DNA of 64,000 nucleotides, taken from contig OY829546.1 in assembly GCA_963691705.1 (NCBI GenBank), forward strand, positions 29,420,040-29,484,039, written 5' to 3'. The translations under genes were made by a program, and so were the position numbers. The first letter of the stretch is position 1. Each line of letters begins with the position of its first letter. The notes under the pieces were generated by a model. That model was not told where the DNA came from. It saw only the letters and a program-made list of their open reading frames with translations, and searched no databases. Below are positions 33,101 to 47,836 of the stretch, piece by piece. This stretch comes from Viola odorata (taxonomy: Eukaryota; Streptophyta; Magnoliopsida; Malpighiales; Violaceae).

Positions 33101-33959
33101 TTGAAATATGATTTCGAGACTAACACTTTTGTGGACTGTTTTTGTGACTCTTTTGTGACTCTTCTCGTGACTTAAATAAAAGACTCAAAATAGAAAAGTA
33201 ATGACACTTTGGTGGACTGATTTTGTGACTCTAATTGACACAACGACAAAAGTAAAGGATAGTTACCAAACTTGAATGCCTTGAGCTCCGCTACTAACTG
33301 ATAAGCCTCCAGTCGCCTAGAGACTTAGGAATGAAATTGTGATCTAGTTCAAAGCTTGGATTTCGAATGCGGAAACATAACTCAAAGAAAACCGTGAAAC
33401 TCCAACACTGAGAGCTCTTGGCACTTCACGTCGAATCCCTTGAGGTTCTTGTGTCAAACCGATGAATCTCCAAGACTGGGTGCTCTTGGCAATTCAAAGA
33501 CGAATGACTCAATAGATAGCAACATCGGGCTTTACTTGTGGCTACTCTCAGCTTGCGATACTAGGAATAGAACAAGGTTCCATAGGAACGGTTTATGAGG
33601 ACGCACCTCTCAAACACAAAGTCTCGTTCTTTTTCCAAAAATATCATAGATTATTTTATTCATACGGCAAGGCCTTAAAATAGGCTAGGAAAATTACAAA
33701 CTTAGAAATAAATAATTCCTAAACAGATAATTCCTAAATAGATAATTCCTAAATAAATAATTCCAAAATAAATAATCCCTAAATAAGCCAAAACTCTATA
33801 TAGTAATTAAAAATACATAAAATAGGAAATATTAATCCATACCCTCCTTTGCCAAACCCTAGTCGTCGCCAAACCCTAGCCGACTTGGGCTTTCTGGTGC
33901 GCCTATGCGTGCGCGCTGCTTGGCCCACGCGGCTTGCGATACGAGGATCGTATGATCCC
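27126..33959. repeat. Three-unit duplication, M24-M30
   Basis: Two adjacent 3,417-bp blocks (about 27126-30542 and 30543-33959) show the same order of markers. Each begins with the rare A931 (CCCATCCC; M24, M27), followed by a form-A unit with A1013 (M25, M28), a form-B unit with A1013 (M26, M29) and a form-B unit start (M27, M30). A931 occurs only in M24 and M27, and A1013 only in M25, M26, M28 and M29. The blocks differ at unit position 281 (T in M25, C in M28), so the copy is not brand-new or has been overwritten locally. Confidence 0.8.
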
Positions 33960-36900
33960 CTCCCTCTTATCAAAGGTTCGCCCTCGAATCTCATTCTGCA
34001 TAGGGGTTGTATCGCAATCCCTCTTAGCATCAAGCCTTGCTTCTGCCATCTTTATTCACCTAAATCAAACTTAACACAAGAAAGTGGAAATCTATTTTCG
34101 GCGAACACAGTTTAGTAAACCAAGCACAACTTTTGATTCCGATGTCCGAATTGCTTGATTCTTCTTGATTTAGATTCCTAACAGTTAGGGCTTTCCAACG
34201 AACTAAGATTCACATAAATTGGACTCCAATAGGTATGTATTGAAATATGATTTCGAGACTAACACTTTTGTGGACTGTTTTTGTGACTCTTTTGTGACTC
34301 TTCTCGTGACTTAAATAAAAGACTCAAAATAGAAAAGTAATGACACTTTGGTGGACTGATTTTGTGACTCTAATTGACACAACGACAAAAGTAAAGGATA
34401 GTTACCAAACTTGAATGCCTTGAGCTCCGCTACTAACTGATAAGCCTCCAGTCGCCTAGAGACTTAGGAATGAAATTGTGATCTAGTTCAAAGCTTGGAT
34501 TTCGAATGCGGAAACATAACTCAAAGAAAACCGTGAAACTCCAACACTGAGAGCTCTTGGCACTTCACGTCGAATCCCTTGAGGTTCTTGTGTCAAACCG
34601 ATGAATCTCCAAGACTGGGTGCTCTTGGCAATTCAAAGACGAATGACTCAATAGATAGCAACATCGGGCTTTACTTGTGGCTACTCTCAGCTTGCGATAC
34701 TAGGAATAGAACAAGGTTCCATAGGAACGGTTTATGAGGACGCACCTCTCAAACACAAAGTCTCGTTCTTTTTCCAAAAATATCATAGATTATTTTATTC
34801 ATACGGCAAGGCCTTAAAATAGGCTAGGAAAATTACAAACTTAGAAATAAATAATTCCTAAACAGATAATTCCTAAATAGATAATTCCTAAATAAATAAT
34901 TCCAAAATAAATAATCCCTAAATAAGCAAAAACTCTATATAGTAATTAAAAATACATAAAATAGGAAATATTAATCCATACCCTCCTTTGCCAAACCCTA
35001 GTCGTCGCCAAACCCTAGCCGACTTGGGCTTTCTGGTGCGCCTATGCGTGCGCGCTGCTTGGCCCACGCGGCTTGCGATACGAGGATCGTATGATCCCCT
35101 CCCTCTTATCAAAGGTTCGCCCTCGAATCTCATTCTGCATAGGGGTTGTATCGCAATCCCTCTTAGCATCAAGCCTTGCTTCTGCCATCTTTATTCACCT
35201 AAATCAAACTTAACACAAGAAAGTGGAAATCTATTTTCGGCGAACACAGTTTAGTAAACCAAGCACAACTTTTGATTCCGATGTCCGAATTGCTTGATTC
35301 TTCTTGATTTAGATTCCTAACAGTTAGGGCTTTCCAACGAACTAAGATTCACATAAATTGGACTCCAATAGGTATGTATTGAAATATGATTTCGAGACTA
35401 ACACTTTTGTGGACTGTTTTTGTGACTCTTTTGTGACTCTTCTCGTGACTTAAATAAAAGACTCAAAATAGAAAAGTAATGACACTTTGGTGGACTGATT
35501 TTGTGACTCTAATTGACACAACGACAAAAGTAAAGGATAGTTACCAAACTTGAATGCCTTGAGCTCCGCTACTAACTGATAAGCCTCCAGTCGCCTAGAG
35601 ACTTAGGAATGAAATTGTGATCTAGTTCAAAGCTTGGATTTCGAATGCGGAAACATAACTCAAAGAAAACCGTGAAACTCCAACACTGAGAGCTCTTGGC
35701 ACTTCACGTCGAATCCCTTGAGGTTCTTGTGTCAAACCGATGAATCTCCAAGACTGGGTGCTCTTGGCAATTCAAAGACGAATGACTCAATAGATAGCAA
35801 CATCGGGCTTTACTTGTGGCTACTCTCAGCTTGCGATACTAGGAATAGAACAAGGTTCCATAGGAACGGTTTATGAGGACGCACCTCTCAAACACAAAGT
35901 CTCGTTCTTTTTCCAAAAATATCATAGATTATTTTATTCATACGGCAAGGCCTTAAAATAGGCTAGGAAAATTACAAACTTAGAAATAAATAATTCCTAA
36001 ACAGATAATTCCTAAATAGATAATTCCTAAATAAATAATTCCAAAATAAATAATCCCTAAATAAGCCAAAACTCTATATAGTAATTAAAAATACATAAAA
36101 TAGGAAATATTAATCCATACCCTCCTTTGCCAAACCCTAGTCGTCGCCAAACCCTAGCCGACTTGGGCTTTCTGGTGCGCCTATGCGTGCGCGCTGCTTG
36201 GCCCACGCGGCTTGCGATACGAGGATCGTATGATCCCCTCCCTCTTATCAAAGGTTCGCCCTCGAATCTCATTCTGCATAGGGGTTGTATCGCAATCCCT
36301 CTTAGCATCAAGCCTTGCTTCTGCCATCTTTATTCACCTAAATCAAACTTAACACAAGAAAGTGGAAATCTATTTTCGGCGAACACAGTTTAGTAAACCA
36401 AGCACAACTTTTGATTCCGATGTCCGAATTGCTTGATTCTTCTTGATTTAGATTCCTAACAGTTAGGGCTTTCCAACGAACTAAGATTCACATAAATTGG
36501 ACTCCAATAGGTATGTATTGAAATATGATTTCGAGACTAACACTTTTGTGGACTGTTTTTGTGACTCTTTTGTGACTCTTCTCGTGACTTAAATAAAAGA
36601 CTCAAAATAGAAAAGTAATGACACTTTGGTGGACTGATTTTGTGACTCTAATTGACACAACGACAAAAGTAAAGGATAGTTACCAAACTTGAATGCCTTG
36701 AGCTCCGCTACTAACTGATAAGCCTCCAGTCGCCTAGAGACTTAGGAATGAAATTGTGATCTAGTTCAAAGCTTGGATTTCGAATGCGGAAACATAACTC
36801 AAAGAAAACCGTGAAACTCCAACACTGAGAGCTCTTGGCACTTCACGTCGAATCCCTTGAGGTTCTTGTGTCAAACCGATGAATCTCCAAGACTGGGTGC

Positions 36901-39900
36901 TCTTGGCAATTCAAAGACGAATGACTCAATAGATAGCAACATCGGGCTTTACTTGTGGCTACTCTCAGCTTGCGATACTAGGAATAGAACAAGGTTCCAT
37001 AGGAACGGTTTATGAGGACGCACCTCTCAAACACAAAGTCTCGTTCTTTTTCCAAAAATATCATAGATTATTTTATTCATACGGCAAGGCCTTAAAATAG
37101 GCTAGGAAAATTACAAACTTAGAAATAAATAATTCCTAAACAGATAATTCCTAAATAGATAATTCCTAAATAAATAATTCCAAAATAAATAATCCCTAAA
37201 TAAGCCAAAACTCTATATAGTAATTAAAAATACATAAAATAGGAAATATTAATCCATACCCTCCTTTGCCAAACCCTAGTCGTCGCCAAACCCTAGCCGA
37301 CTTGGGCTTTCTGGTGCGCCTATGCGTGCGCGCTGCTTGGCCCACGCGGCTTGCGATACGAGGATCGTATGATCCCCTCCCTCTTATCAAAGGTTCGCCC
37401 TCGAATCTCATTCTGCATAGGGGTTGTATCGCAATCCCTCTTAGCATCAAGCCTTGCTTCTGCCATCTTTATTCACCTAAATCAAACTTAACACAAGAAA
37501 GTGGAAATCTATTTTCGGCGAACACAGTTTAGTAAACCAAGCACAACTTTTGATTCCGATGTCCGAATTGCTTGATTCTTCTTGATTTAGATTCCTAACA
37601 GTTAGGGCTTTCCAACGAACTAAGATTCACATAAATTGGACTCCAATAGGTATGTATTGAAATATGATTTCGAGACTAACACTTTTGTGGACTGTTTTTG
37701 TGACTCTTTTGTGACTCTTCTCGTGACTTAAATAAAAGACTCAAAATAGAAAAGTAATGACACTTTGGTGGACTGATTTTGTGACTCTAATTGACACAAC
37801 GACAAAAGTAAAGGATAGTTACCAAACTTGAATGCCTTGAGCTCCGCTACTAACTGATAAGCCTCCAGTCGCCTAGAGACTTAGGAATGAAATTGTGATC
37901 TAGTTCAAAGCTTGGATTTCGAATGCGGAAACATAACTCAAAGAAAACCGTGAAACTCCAACACTGAGAGCTCTTGGCACTTCACGTCGAATCCCTTGAG
38001 GTTCTTGTGTCAAACCGATGAATCTCCAAGACTGGGTGCTCTTGGCAATTCAAAGACGAATGACTCAATAGATAGCAACATCGGGCTTTACTTGTGGCTA
38101 CTCTCAGCTTGCGATACTAGGAATAGAACAAGGTTCCATAGGAACGGTTTATGAGGACGCACCTCTCAAACACAAAGTCTCGTTCTTTTTCCAAAAATAT
38201 CATAGATTATTTTATTCATACGGCAAGGCCTTAAAATAGGCTAGGAAAATTACAAACTTAGAAATAAATAATTCCTAAACAGATAATTCCTAAATAGATA
38301 ATTCCTAAATAAATAATTCCAAAATAAATAATCCCTAAATAAGCAAAAACTCTATATAGTAATTAAAAATACATAAAATAGGAAATATTAATCCATACCC
38401 TCCTTTGCCAAACCCTAGTCGTCGCCAAACCCTAGCCGACTTGGGCTTTCTGGTGCGCCTATGCGTGCGCGCTGCTTGGCCCACGCGGCTTGCGATACGA
38501 GGATCGTATGATCCCCTCCCTCTTATCAAAGGTTCGCCCTCGAATCTCATTCTGCATAGGGGTTGTATCGCAATCCCTCTTAGCATCAAGCCTTGCTTCT
38601 GCCATCTTTATTCACCTAAATCAAACTTAACACAAGAAAGTGGAAATCTATTTTCGGCGAACACAGTTTAGTAAACCAAGCACAACTTTTGATTCCGATG
38701 TCCGAATTGCTTGATTCTTCTTGATTTAGATTCCTAACAGTTAGGGCTTTCCAACGAACTAAGATTCACATAAATTGGACTCCAATAGGTATGTATTGAA
38801 ATATGATTTCGAGACTAACACTTTTGTGGACTGTTTTTGTGACTCTTTTGTGACTCTTCTCGTGACTTAAATAAAAGACTCAAAATAGAAAAGTAATGAC
38901 ACTTTGGTGGACTGATTTTGTGACTCTAATTGACACAACGACAAAAGTAAAGGATAGTTACCAAACTTGAATGCCTTGAGCTCCGCTACTAACTGATAAG
39001 CCTCCAGTCGCCTAGAGACTTAGGAATGAAATTGTGATCTAGTTCAAAGCTTGGATTTCGAATGCGGAAACATAACTCAAAGAAAACCGTGAAACTCCAA
39101 CACTGAGAGCTCTTGGCACTTCACGTCGAATCCCTTGAGGTTCTTGTGTCAAACCGATGAATCTCCAAGACTGGGTGCTCTTGGCAATTCAAAGACGAAT
39201 GACTCAATAGATAGCAACATCGGGCTTTACTTGTGGCTACTCTCAGCTTGCGATACTAGGAATAGAACAAGGTTCCATAGGAACGGTTTATGAGGACGCA
39301 CCTCTCAAACACAAAGTCTCGTTCTTTTTCCAAAAATATCATAGATTATTTTATTCATACGGCAAGGCCTTAAAATAGGCTAGGAAAATTACAAACTTAG
39401 AAATAAATAATTCCTAAACAGATAATTCCTAAATAGATAATTCCTAAATAAATAATTCCAAAATAAATAATCCCTAAATAAGCCAAAACTCTATATAGTA
39501 ATTAAAAATACATAAAATAGGAAATATTAATCCATACCCTCCTTTGCCAAACCCTAGTCGTCGCCAAACCCTAGCCGACTTGGGCTTTCTGGTGCGCCTA
39601 TGCGTGCGCGCTGCTTGGCCCACGCGGCTTGCGATACGAGGATCGTATGATCCCCTCCCTCTTATCAAAGGTTCGCCCTCGAATCTCATTCTGCATAGGG
39701 GTTGTATCGCAATCCCTCTTAGCATCAAGCCTTGCTTCTGCCATCTTTATTCACCTAAATCAAACTTAACACAAGAAAGTGGAAATCTATTTTCGGCGAA
39801 CACAGTTTAGTAAACCAAGCACAACTTTTGATTCCGATGTCCGAATTGCTTGATTCTTCTTGATTTAGATTCCTAACAGTTAGGGCTTTCCAACGAACTA

Positions 39901-42900
39901 AGATTCACATAAATTGGACTCCAATAGGTATGTATTGAAATATGATTTCGAGACTAACACTTTTGTGGACTGTTTTTGTGACTCTTTTGTGACTCTTCTC
40001 GTGACTTAAATAAAAGACTCAAAATAGAAAAGTAATGACACTTTGGTGGACTGATTTTGTGACTCTAATTGACACAACGACAAAAGTAAAGGATAGTTAC
40101 CAAACTTGAATGCCTTGAGCTCCGCTACTAACTGATAAGCCTCCAGTCGCCTAGAGACTTAGGAATGAAATTGTGATCTAGTTCAAAGCTTGGATTTTGA
40201 ATGCGGAAACATAACTCAAAGAAAACCGTGAAACTCCAACACTGAGAGCTCTTGGCACTTCACGTCGAATCCCTTGAGGTTCTTGTGTCAAACCGATGAA
40301 TCTCCAAGACTGGGTGCTCTTGGCAATTCAAAGACGAATGACTCAATAGATAGCAACATCGGGCTTTACTTGTGGCTACTCTCAGCTTGCGATACTAGGA
40401 ATAGAACAAGGTTCCATAGGAACGGTTTATGAGGACGCACCTCTCAAACACAAAGTCTCGTTCTTTTTCCAAAAATATCATAGATTATTTTATTCATACG
40501 GCAAGGCCTTAAAATAGGCTAGGAAAATTACAAACTTAGAAATAAATAATTCCTAAACAGATAATTCCTAAATAGATAATTCCTAAATAAATAATTCCAA
40601 AATAAATAATCCCTAAATAAGCAAAAACTCTATATAGTAATTAAAAATACATAAAATAGGAAATATTAATCCATACCCTCCTTTGCCAAACCCTAGTCGT
40701 CGCCAAACCCTAGCCGACTTGGGCTTTCTGGTGCGCCTATGCGTGCGCGCTGCTTGGCCCACGCGGCTTGCGATACGAGGATCGTATGATCCCCTCCCTC
40801 TTATCAAAGGTTCGCCCTCGAATCTCATTCTGCATAGGGGTTGTATCGCAATCCCTCTTAGCATCAAGCCTTGCTTCTGCCATCTTTATTCACCTAAATC
40901 AAACTTAACACAAGAAAGTGGAAATCTATTTTCGGCGAACACAGTTTAGTAAACCAAGCACAACTTTTGATTCCGATGTCCGAATTGCTTGATTCTTCTT
41001 GATTTAGATTCCTAACAGTTAGGGCTTTCCAACGAACTAAGATTCACATAAATTGGACTCCAATAGGTATGTATTGAAATATGATTTCGAGACTAACACT
41101 TTTGTGGACTGTTTTTGTGACTCTTTTGTGACTCTTCTCGTGACTTAAATAAAAGACTCAAAATAGAAAAGTAATGACACTTTGGTGGACTGATTTTGTG
41201 ACTCTAATTGACACAACGACAAAAGTAAAGGATAGTTACCAAACTTGAATGCCTTGAGCTCCGCTACTAACTGATAAGCCTCCAGTCGCCTAGAGACTTA
41301 GGAATGAAATTGTGATCTAGTTCAAAGCTTGGATTTCGAATGCGGAAACATAACTCAAAGAAAACCGTGAAACTCCAACACTGAGAGCTCTTGGCACTTC
41401 ACGTCGAATCCCTTGAGGTTCTTGTGTCAAACCGATGAATCTCCAAGACTGGGTGCTCTTGGCAATTCAAAGACGAATGACTCAATAGATAGCAACATCG
41501 GGCTTTACTTGTGGCTACTCTCAGCTTGCGATACTAGGAATAGAACAAGGTTCCATAGGAACGGTTTATGAGGACGCACCTCTCAAACACAAAGTCTCGT
41601 TCTTTTTCCAAAAATATCATAGATTATTTTATTCATACGGCAAGGCCTTAAAATAGGCTAGGAAAATTACAAACTTAGAAATAAATAATTCCTAAACAGA
41701 TAATTCCTAAATAGATAATTCCTAAATAAATAATTCCAAAATAAATAATCCCTAAATAAGCCAAAACTCTATATAGTAATTAAAAATACATAAAATAGGA
41801 AATATTAATCCATACCCTCCTTTGCCAAACCCTAGTCGTCGCCAAACCCTAGCCGACTTGGGCTTTCTGGTGCGCCTATGCGTGCGCGCTGCTTGGCCCA
41901 CGCGGCTTGCGATACGAGGATCGTATGATCCCCTCCCTCTTATCAAAGGTTCGCCCTCGAATCTCATTCTGCATAGGGGTTGTATCGCAATCCCTCTTAG
42001 CATCAAGCCTTGCTTCTGCCATCTTTATTCACCTAAATCAAACTTAACACAAGAAAGTGGAAATCTATTTTCGGCGAACACAGTTTAGTAAACCAAGCAC
42101 AACTTTTGATTCCGATGTCCGAATTGCTTGATTCTTCTTGATTTAGATTCCTAACAGATAGGGCTTTCCAAGGAACTAAGATTCACTGAAATTGGACTCC
42201 AATAGGTATGTATTGAAATATGATTTCGAGACTAACACTTTTGTGGACTGTTTTTGTGACTCTTTTGTGACTCTTCTCGTGACTTAAATAAAAGACTCAA
42301 AATAGAAAAGTAATGACACTTTGGTGGACTGATTTTGTGACTCTAATTGACACAACGACAAAAGTAAAGGATAGTTACCAAACTTGAATGCCTTGAGCTC
42401 CGCTACTAACTGATAAGCCTCCAGTCGCCTAGAGACTTAGGAATGAAATTGTGATCTAGTTCAAAGCTTGGATTTCGAATGCGGAAACATAACTCAAAGA
42501 AAACCGTGAAACTCCAACACTGAGAGCTCTTGGCACTTCACGTCGAATCCCTTGAGGTTCTTGTGTCAAACCGATGAATCTCCAAGACTGGGTGCTCTTG
42601 GCAATTCAAAGACGAATGACTCAATAGATAGCAACATCGGGCTTTACTTGTGGCTACTCTCAGCTTGCGATACTAGGAATAGAACAAGGTTCCATAGGAA
42701 CGGTTTATGAGGACGCACCTCTCAAACACAAAGTCTCGTTCTTTTTCCAAAAATATCATAGATTATTTTATTCATACGGCAAGGCCTTAAAATAGGCTAG
42801 GAAAATTACAAACTTAGAAATAAATAATTCCTAAACAGATAATTCCTAAATAGATAATTCCTAAATAAATAATTCCAAAATAAATAATCCCTAAATAAGC

Positions 42901-43280
42901 CAAAACTCTATATAGTAATTAAAAATACATAAAATAGGAAATATTAATCCATACCCTCCTTTGCCAAACCCTAGTCGTCGCCAAACCCTAGCCGACTTGG
43001 GCTTTCTGGTGCGCCTATGCGTGCGCGCTGCTTGGCCCACGCGGCTTGCGATACGAGGATCGTATGATCCCCTCCCTCTTATCAAAGGTTCGCCCTCGAA
43101 TCTCATTCTGCATAGGGGTTGTATCGCAATCCCTCTTAGCATCAAGCCTTGCTTCTGCCATCTTTATTCACCTAAATCAAACTTAACACAAGAAAGTGGA
43201 AATCTATTTTCGGCGAACACAGTTTAGTAAACCAAGCACAACTTTTGATTCCGATGTCCGAATTGCTTGATTCTTCTTGA

Positions 43281-46200
43281 TTTAGATTCCTAACAGTTAG
43301 GGCTTTCCAACGAACTAAGATTCACATAAATTGGACTCCAATAGGTATGTATTGAAATATGATTTCGAGACTAACACTTTTGTGGACTGTTTTTGTGACT
43401 CTTTTGTGACTCTTCTCGTGACTTAAATAAAAGACTCAAAATAGAAAAGTAATGACACTTTGGTGGACTGATTTTGTGACTCTAATTGACACAACGACAA
43501 AAGTAAAGGATAGTTACCAAACTTGAATGCCTTGAGCTCCGCTACTAACTGATAAGCCTCCAGTCGCCTAGAGACTTAGGAATGAAATTGTGATCTAGTT
43601 CAAAGCTTGGATTTCGAATGCGGAAACATAACTCAAAGAAAACCGTGAAACTCCAACACTGAGAGCTCTTGGCACTTCACGTCGAATCCCTTGAGGTTCT
43701 TGTGTCAAACCGATGAATCTCCAAGACTGGGTGCTCTTGGCAATTCAAAGACGAATGACTCAATAGATAGCAACATCGGGCTTTACTTGTGGCTACTCTC
43801 AGCTTGCGATACTAGGAATAGAACAAGGTTCCATAGGAACGGTTTATGAGGACGCACCTCTCAAACACAAAGTCTCGTTCTTTTTCCAAAAATATCATAG
43901 ATTATTTTATTCATACGGCAAGGCCTTAAAATAGGCTAGGAAAATTACAAACTTAGAAATAAATAATTCCTAAACAGATAATTCCTAAATAGATAATTCC
44001 TAAATAAATAATTCCAAGATAAATAATCCCTAAATATGCCAAAACTCTATATAGTAATTAAAAATACATAAAATAGGAAATATTAATCCATACCCTCCTT
44101 TGCCAAACCCTAGTCGTCGCCAAACCCTAGCCGACTTGGGCTTTCTGGTGCGCCTATGCGTGCGCGCTGCTTGGCCCACGCGGCTTGCGATACGAGGATC
44201 GTATGATCCCCTCCCTCTTATCAAAGGTTCGCCCTCGAATCTCATTCTGCATAGGGGTTGTATCGCAATCCCTCTTAGCATCAAGCCTTGCTTCTGCCAT
44301 CTTTATTCACCTAAATCAAACTTAACACAAGAAAGTGGAAATCTATTTTCGGCGAACACAGTTTAGTAAACCAAGCACAACTTTTGATTCCGATGTCCGA
44401 ATTGCTTGATTCTTCTTGATTTAGATTCCTAACAGATAGGGCTTTCCAAGGAACTAAGATTCACTAAAATTGGACTCCAATAGGTATGTATTGAAATATG
44501 ATTTCGAGACTAACACTTTTGTGGACTGTTTTTGTGACTCTTTTGTGACTCTTCTCGTGACTTAAATAAAAGACTCAAAATAGAAAAGTAATGACACTTT
44601 GGTGGACTGATTTTGTGACTCTAATTGACACAACGACAAAAGTAAAGGATAGTTACCAAACTTGAATGCCTTGAGCTCCGCTACTAACTGATAAGCCTCC
44701 AGTCGCCTAGAGACTTAGGAATGAAATTGTGATCTAGTTCAAAGCTTGGATTTCGAATGCGGAAACATAACTCAAAGAAAACCGTGAAACTCCAACACTG
44801 AGAGCTCTTGGCACTTCACGTCGAATCCCTTGAGGTTCTTGTGTCAAACCGATGAATCTCCAAGACTGGGTGCTCTTGGCAATTCAAAGACGAATGACTC
44901 AATAGATAGCAACATCGGGCTTTACTTGTGGCTACTCTCAGCTTGCGATACTAGGAATAGAACAAGGTTCCATAGGAACGGTTTATGAGGACGCACCTCT
45001 CAAACACAAAGTCTCGTTCTTTTTCCAAAAATATCATAGATTATTTTATTCATACGGCAAGGCCTTAAAATAGGCTAGGAAAATTACAAACTTAGAAATA
45101 AATAATTCCTAAACAGATAATTCCTAAATAGATAATTCCTAAATAAATAATTCCAAAATAAATAATCCCTAAATAAGCCAAAACTCTATATAGTAATTAA
45201 AAATACATAAAATAGGAAATATTAATCCATACCCTCCTTTGCCAAACCCTAGTCGTCGCCAAACCCTAGCCGACTTGGGCTTTCTGGTGCGCCTATGCGT
45301 GCGCGCTGCTTGGCCCACGCGGCTTGCGATACGAGGATCGTATGATCCCCTCCCTCTTATCAAAGGTTCGCCCTCGAATCTCATTCTGCATAGGGGTTGT
45401 ATCGCAATCCCTCTTAGCATCAAGCCTTGCTTCTGCCATCTTTATTCACCTAAATCAAACTTAACACAAGAAAGTGGAAATCTATTTTCGGCGAACACAG
45501 TTTAGTAAACCAAGCACAACTTTTGATTCCGATGTCCGAATTGCTTGATTCTTCTTGATTTAGATTCCTAACAGTTAGGGCTTTCCAACGAACTAAGATT
45601 CACATAAATTGGACTCCAATAGGTATGTATTGAAATATGATTTCGAGACTAACACTTTTGTGGACTGTTTTTGTGACTCTTTTGTGACTCTTCTCGTGAC
45701 TTAAATAAAAGACTCAAAATAGAAAAGTAATGACACTTTGGTGGACTGATTTTGTGACTCTAATTGACACAACGACAAAAGTAAAGGATAGTTACCAAAC
45801 TTGAATGCCTTGAGCTCCGCTACTAACTGATAAGCCTCCAGTCGCCTAGAGACTTAGGAATGAAATTGTGATCTAGTTCAAAGCTTGGATTTCGAATGCG
45901 GAAACATAACTCAAAGAAAACCGTGAAACTCCAACACTGAGAGCTCTTGGCACTTCACGTCGAATCCCTTGAGGTTCTTGTGTCAAACCGATGAATCTCC
46001 AAGACTGGGTGCTCTTGGCAATTCAAAGACGAATGACTCAATAGATAGCAACATCGGGCTTTACTTGTGGCTACTCTCAGCTTGCGATACTAGGAATAGA
46101 ACAAGGTTCCATAGGAACGGTTTATGAGGACGCACCTCTCAAACACAAAGTCTCGTTCTTTTTCCAAAAATATCATAGATTATTTTATTCATACGGCAAG

Positions 46201-47836
46201 GCCTTAAAATAGGCTAGGAAAATTACAAACTTAGAAATAAATAATTCCTAAACAGATAATTCCTAAATAGATAATTCCTAAATAAATAATTCCAAGATAA
46301 ATAATCCCTAAATATGCCAAAACTCTATATAGTAATTAAAAATACATAAAATAGGAAATATTAATCCATACCCTCCTTTGCCAAACCCTAGTCGTCGCCA
46401 AACCCTAGCCGACTTGGGCTTTCTGGTGCGCCTATGCGTGCGCGCTGCTTGGCCCACGCGGCTTGCGATACGAGGATCGTATGATCCCCTCCCTCTTATC
46501 AAAGGTTCGCCCTCGAATCTCATTCTGCATAGGGGTTGTATCGCAATCCCTCTTAGCATCAAGCCTTGCTTCTGCCATCTTTATTCACCTAAATCAAACT
46601 TAACACAAGAAAGTGGAAATCTATTTTCGGCGAACACAGTTTAGTAAACCAAGCACAACTTTTGATTCCGATGTCCGAATTGCTTGATTCTTCTTGATTT
46701 AGATTCCTAACAGATAGGGCTTTCCAAGGAACTAAGATTCACTAAAATTGGACTCCAATAGGTATGTATTGAAATATGATTTCGAGACTAACACTTTTGT
46801 GGACTGTTTTTGTGACTCTTTTGTGACTCTTCTCGTGACTTAAATAAAAGACTCAAAATAGAAAAGTAATGACACTTTGGTGGACTGATTTTGTGACTCT
46901 AATTGACACAACGACAAAAGTAAAGGATAGTTACCAAACTTGAATGCCTTGAGCTCCGCTACTAACTGATAAGCCTCCAGTCGCCTAGAGACTTAGGAAT
47001 GAAATTGTGATCTAGTTCAAAGCTTGGATTTCGAATGCGGAAACATAACTCAAAGAAAACCGTGAAACTCCAACACTGAGAGCTCTTGGCACTTCACGTC
47101 GAATCCCTTGAGGTTCTTGTGTCAAACCGATGAATCTCCAAGACTGGGTGCTCTTGGCAATTCAAAGACGAATGACTCAATAGATAGCAACATCGGGCTT
47201 TACTTGTGGCTACTCTCAGCTTGCGATACTAGGAATAGAACAAGGTTCCATAGGAACGGTTTATGAGGACGCACCTCTCAAACACAAAGTCTCGTTCTTT
47301 TTCCAAAAATATCATAGATTATTTTATTCATACGGCAAGGCCTTAAAATAGGCTAGGAAAATTACAAACTTAGAAATAAATAATTCCTAAACAGATAATT
47401 CCTAAATAGATAATTCCTAAATAAATAATTCCAAAATAAATAATCCCTAAATAAGCCAAAACTCTATATAGTAATTAAAAATACATAAAATAGGAAATAT
47501 TAATCCATACCCTCCTTTGCCAAACCCTAGTCGTCGCCAAACCCTAGCCGACTTGGGCTTTCTGGTGCGCCTATGCGTGCGCGCTGCTTGGCCCACGCGG
47601 CTTGCGATACGAGGATCGTATGATCCCCTCCCTCTTATCAAAGGTTCGCCCTCGAATCTCATTCTGCATAGGGGTTGTATCGCAATCCCTCTTAGCATCA
47701 AGCCTTGCTTCTGCCATCTTTATTCACCTAAATCAAACTTAACACAAGAAAGTGGAAATCTATTTTCGGCGAACACAGTTTAGTAAACCAAGCACAACTT
47801 TTGATTCCGATGTCCGAATTGCTTGATTCTTCTTGA
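43281..47836. repeat. Two-unit duplication, M39-M42
   Basis: M39 and M41 are form B with the otherwise unseen G738 (CCAAGATAAAT) plus T757 (ATATGCC). M40 and M42 are form A with the otherwise unseen CACTAAAATT start (G47A). The order B*, A*, B*, A* therefore repeats a 2,278-bp block precisely. Because two independent rare markers repeat in phase, this is the clearest recent duplication in the window. Confidence 0.88.
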
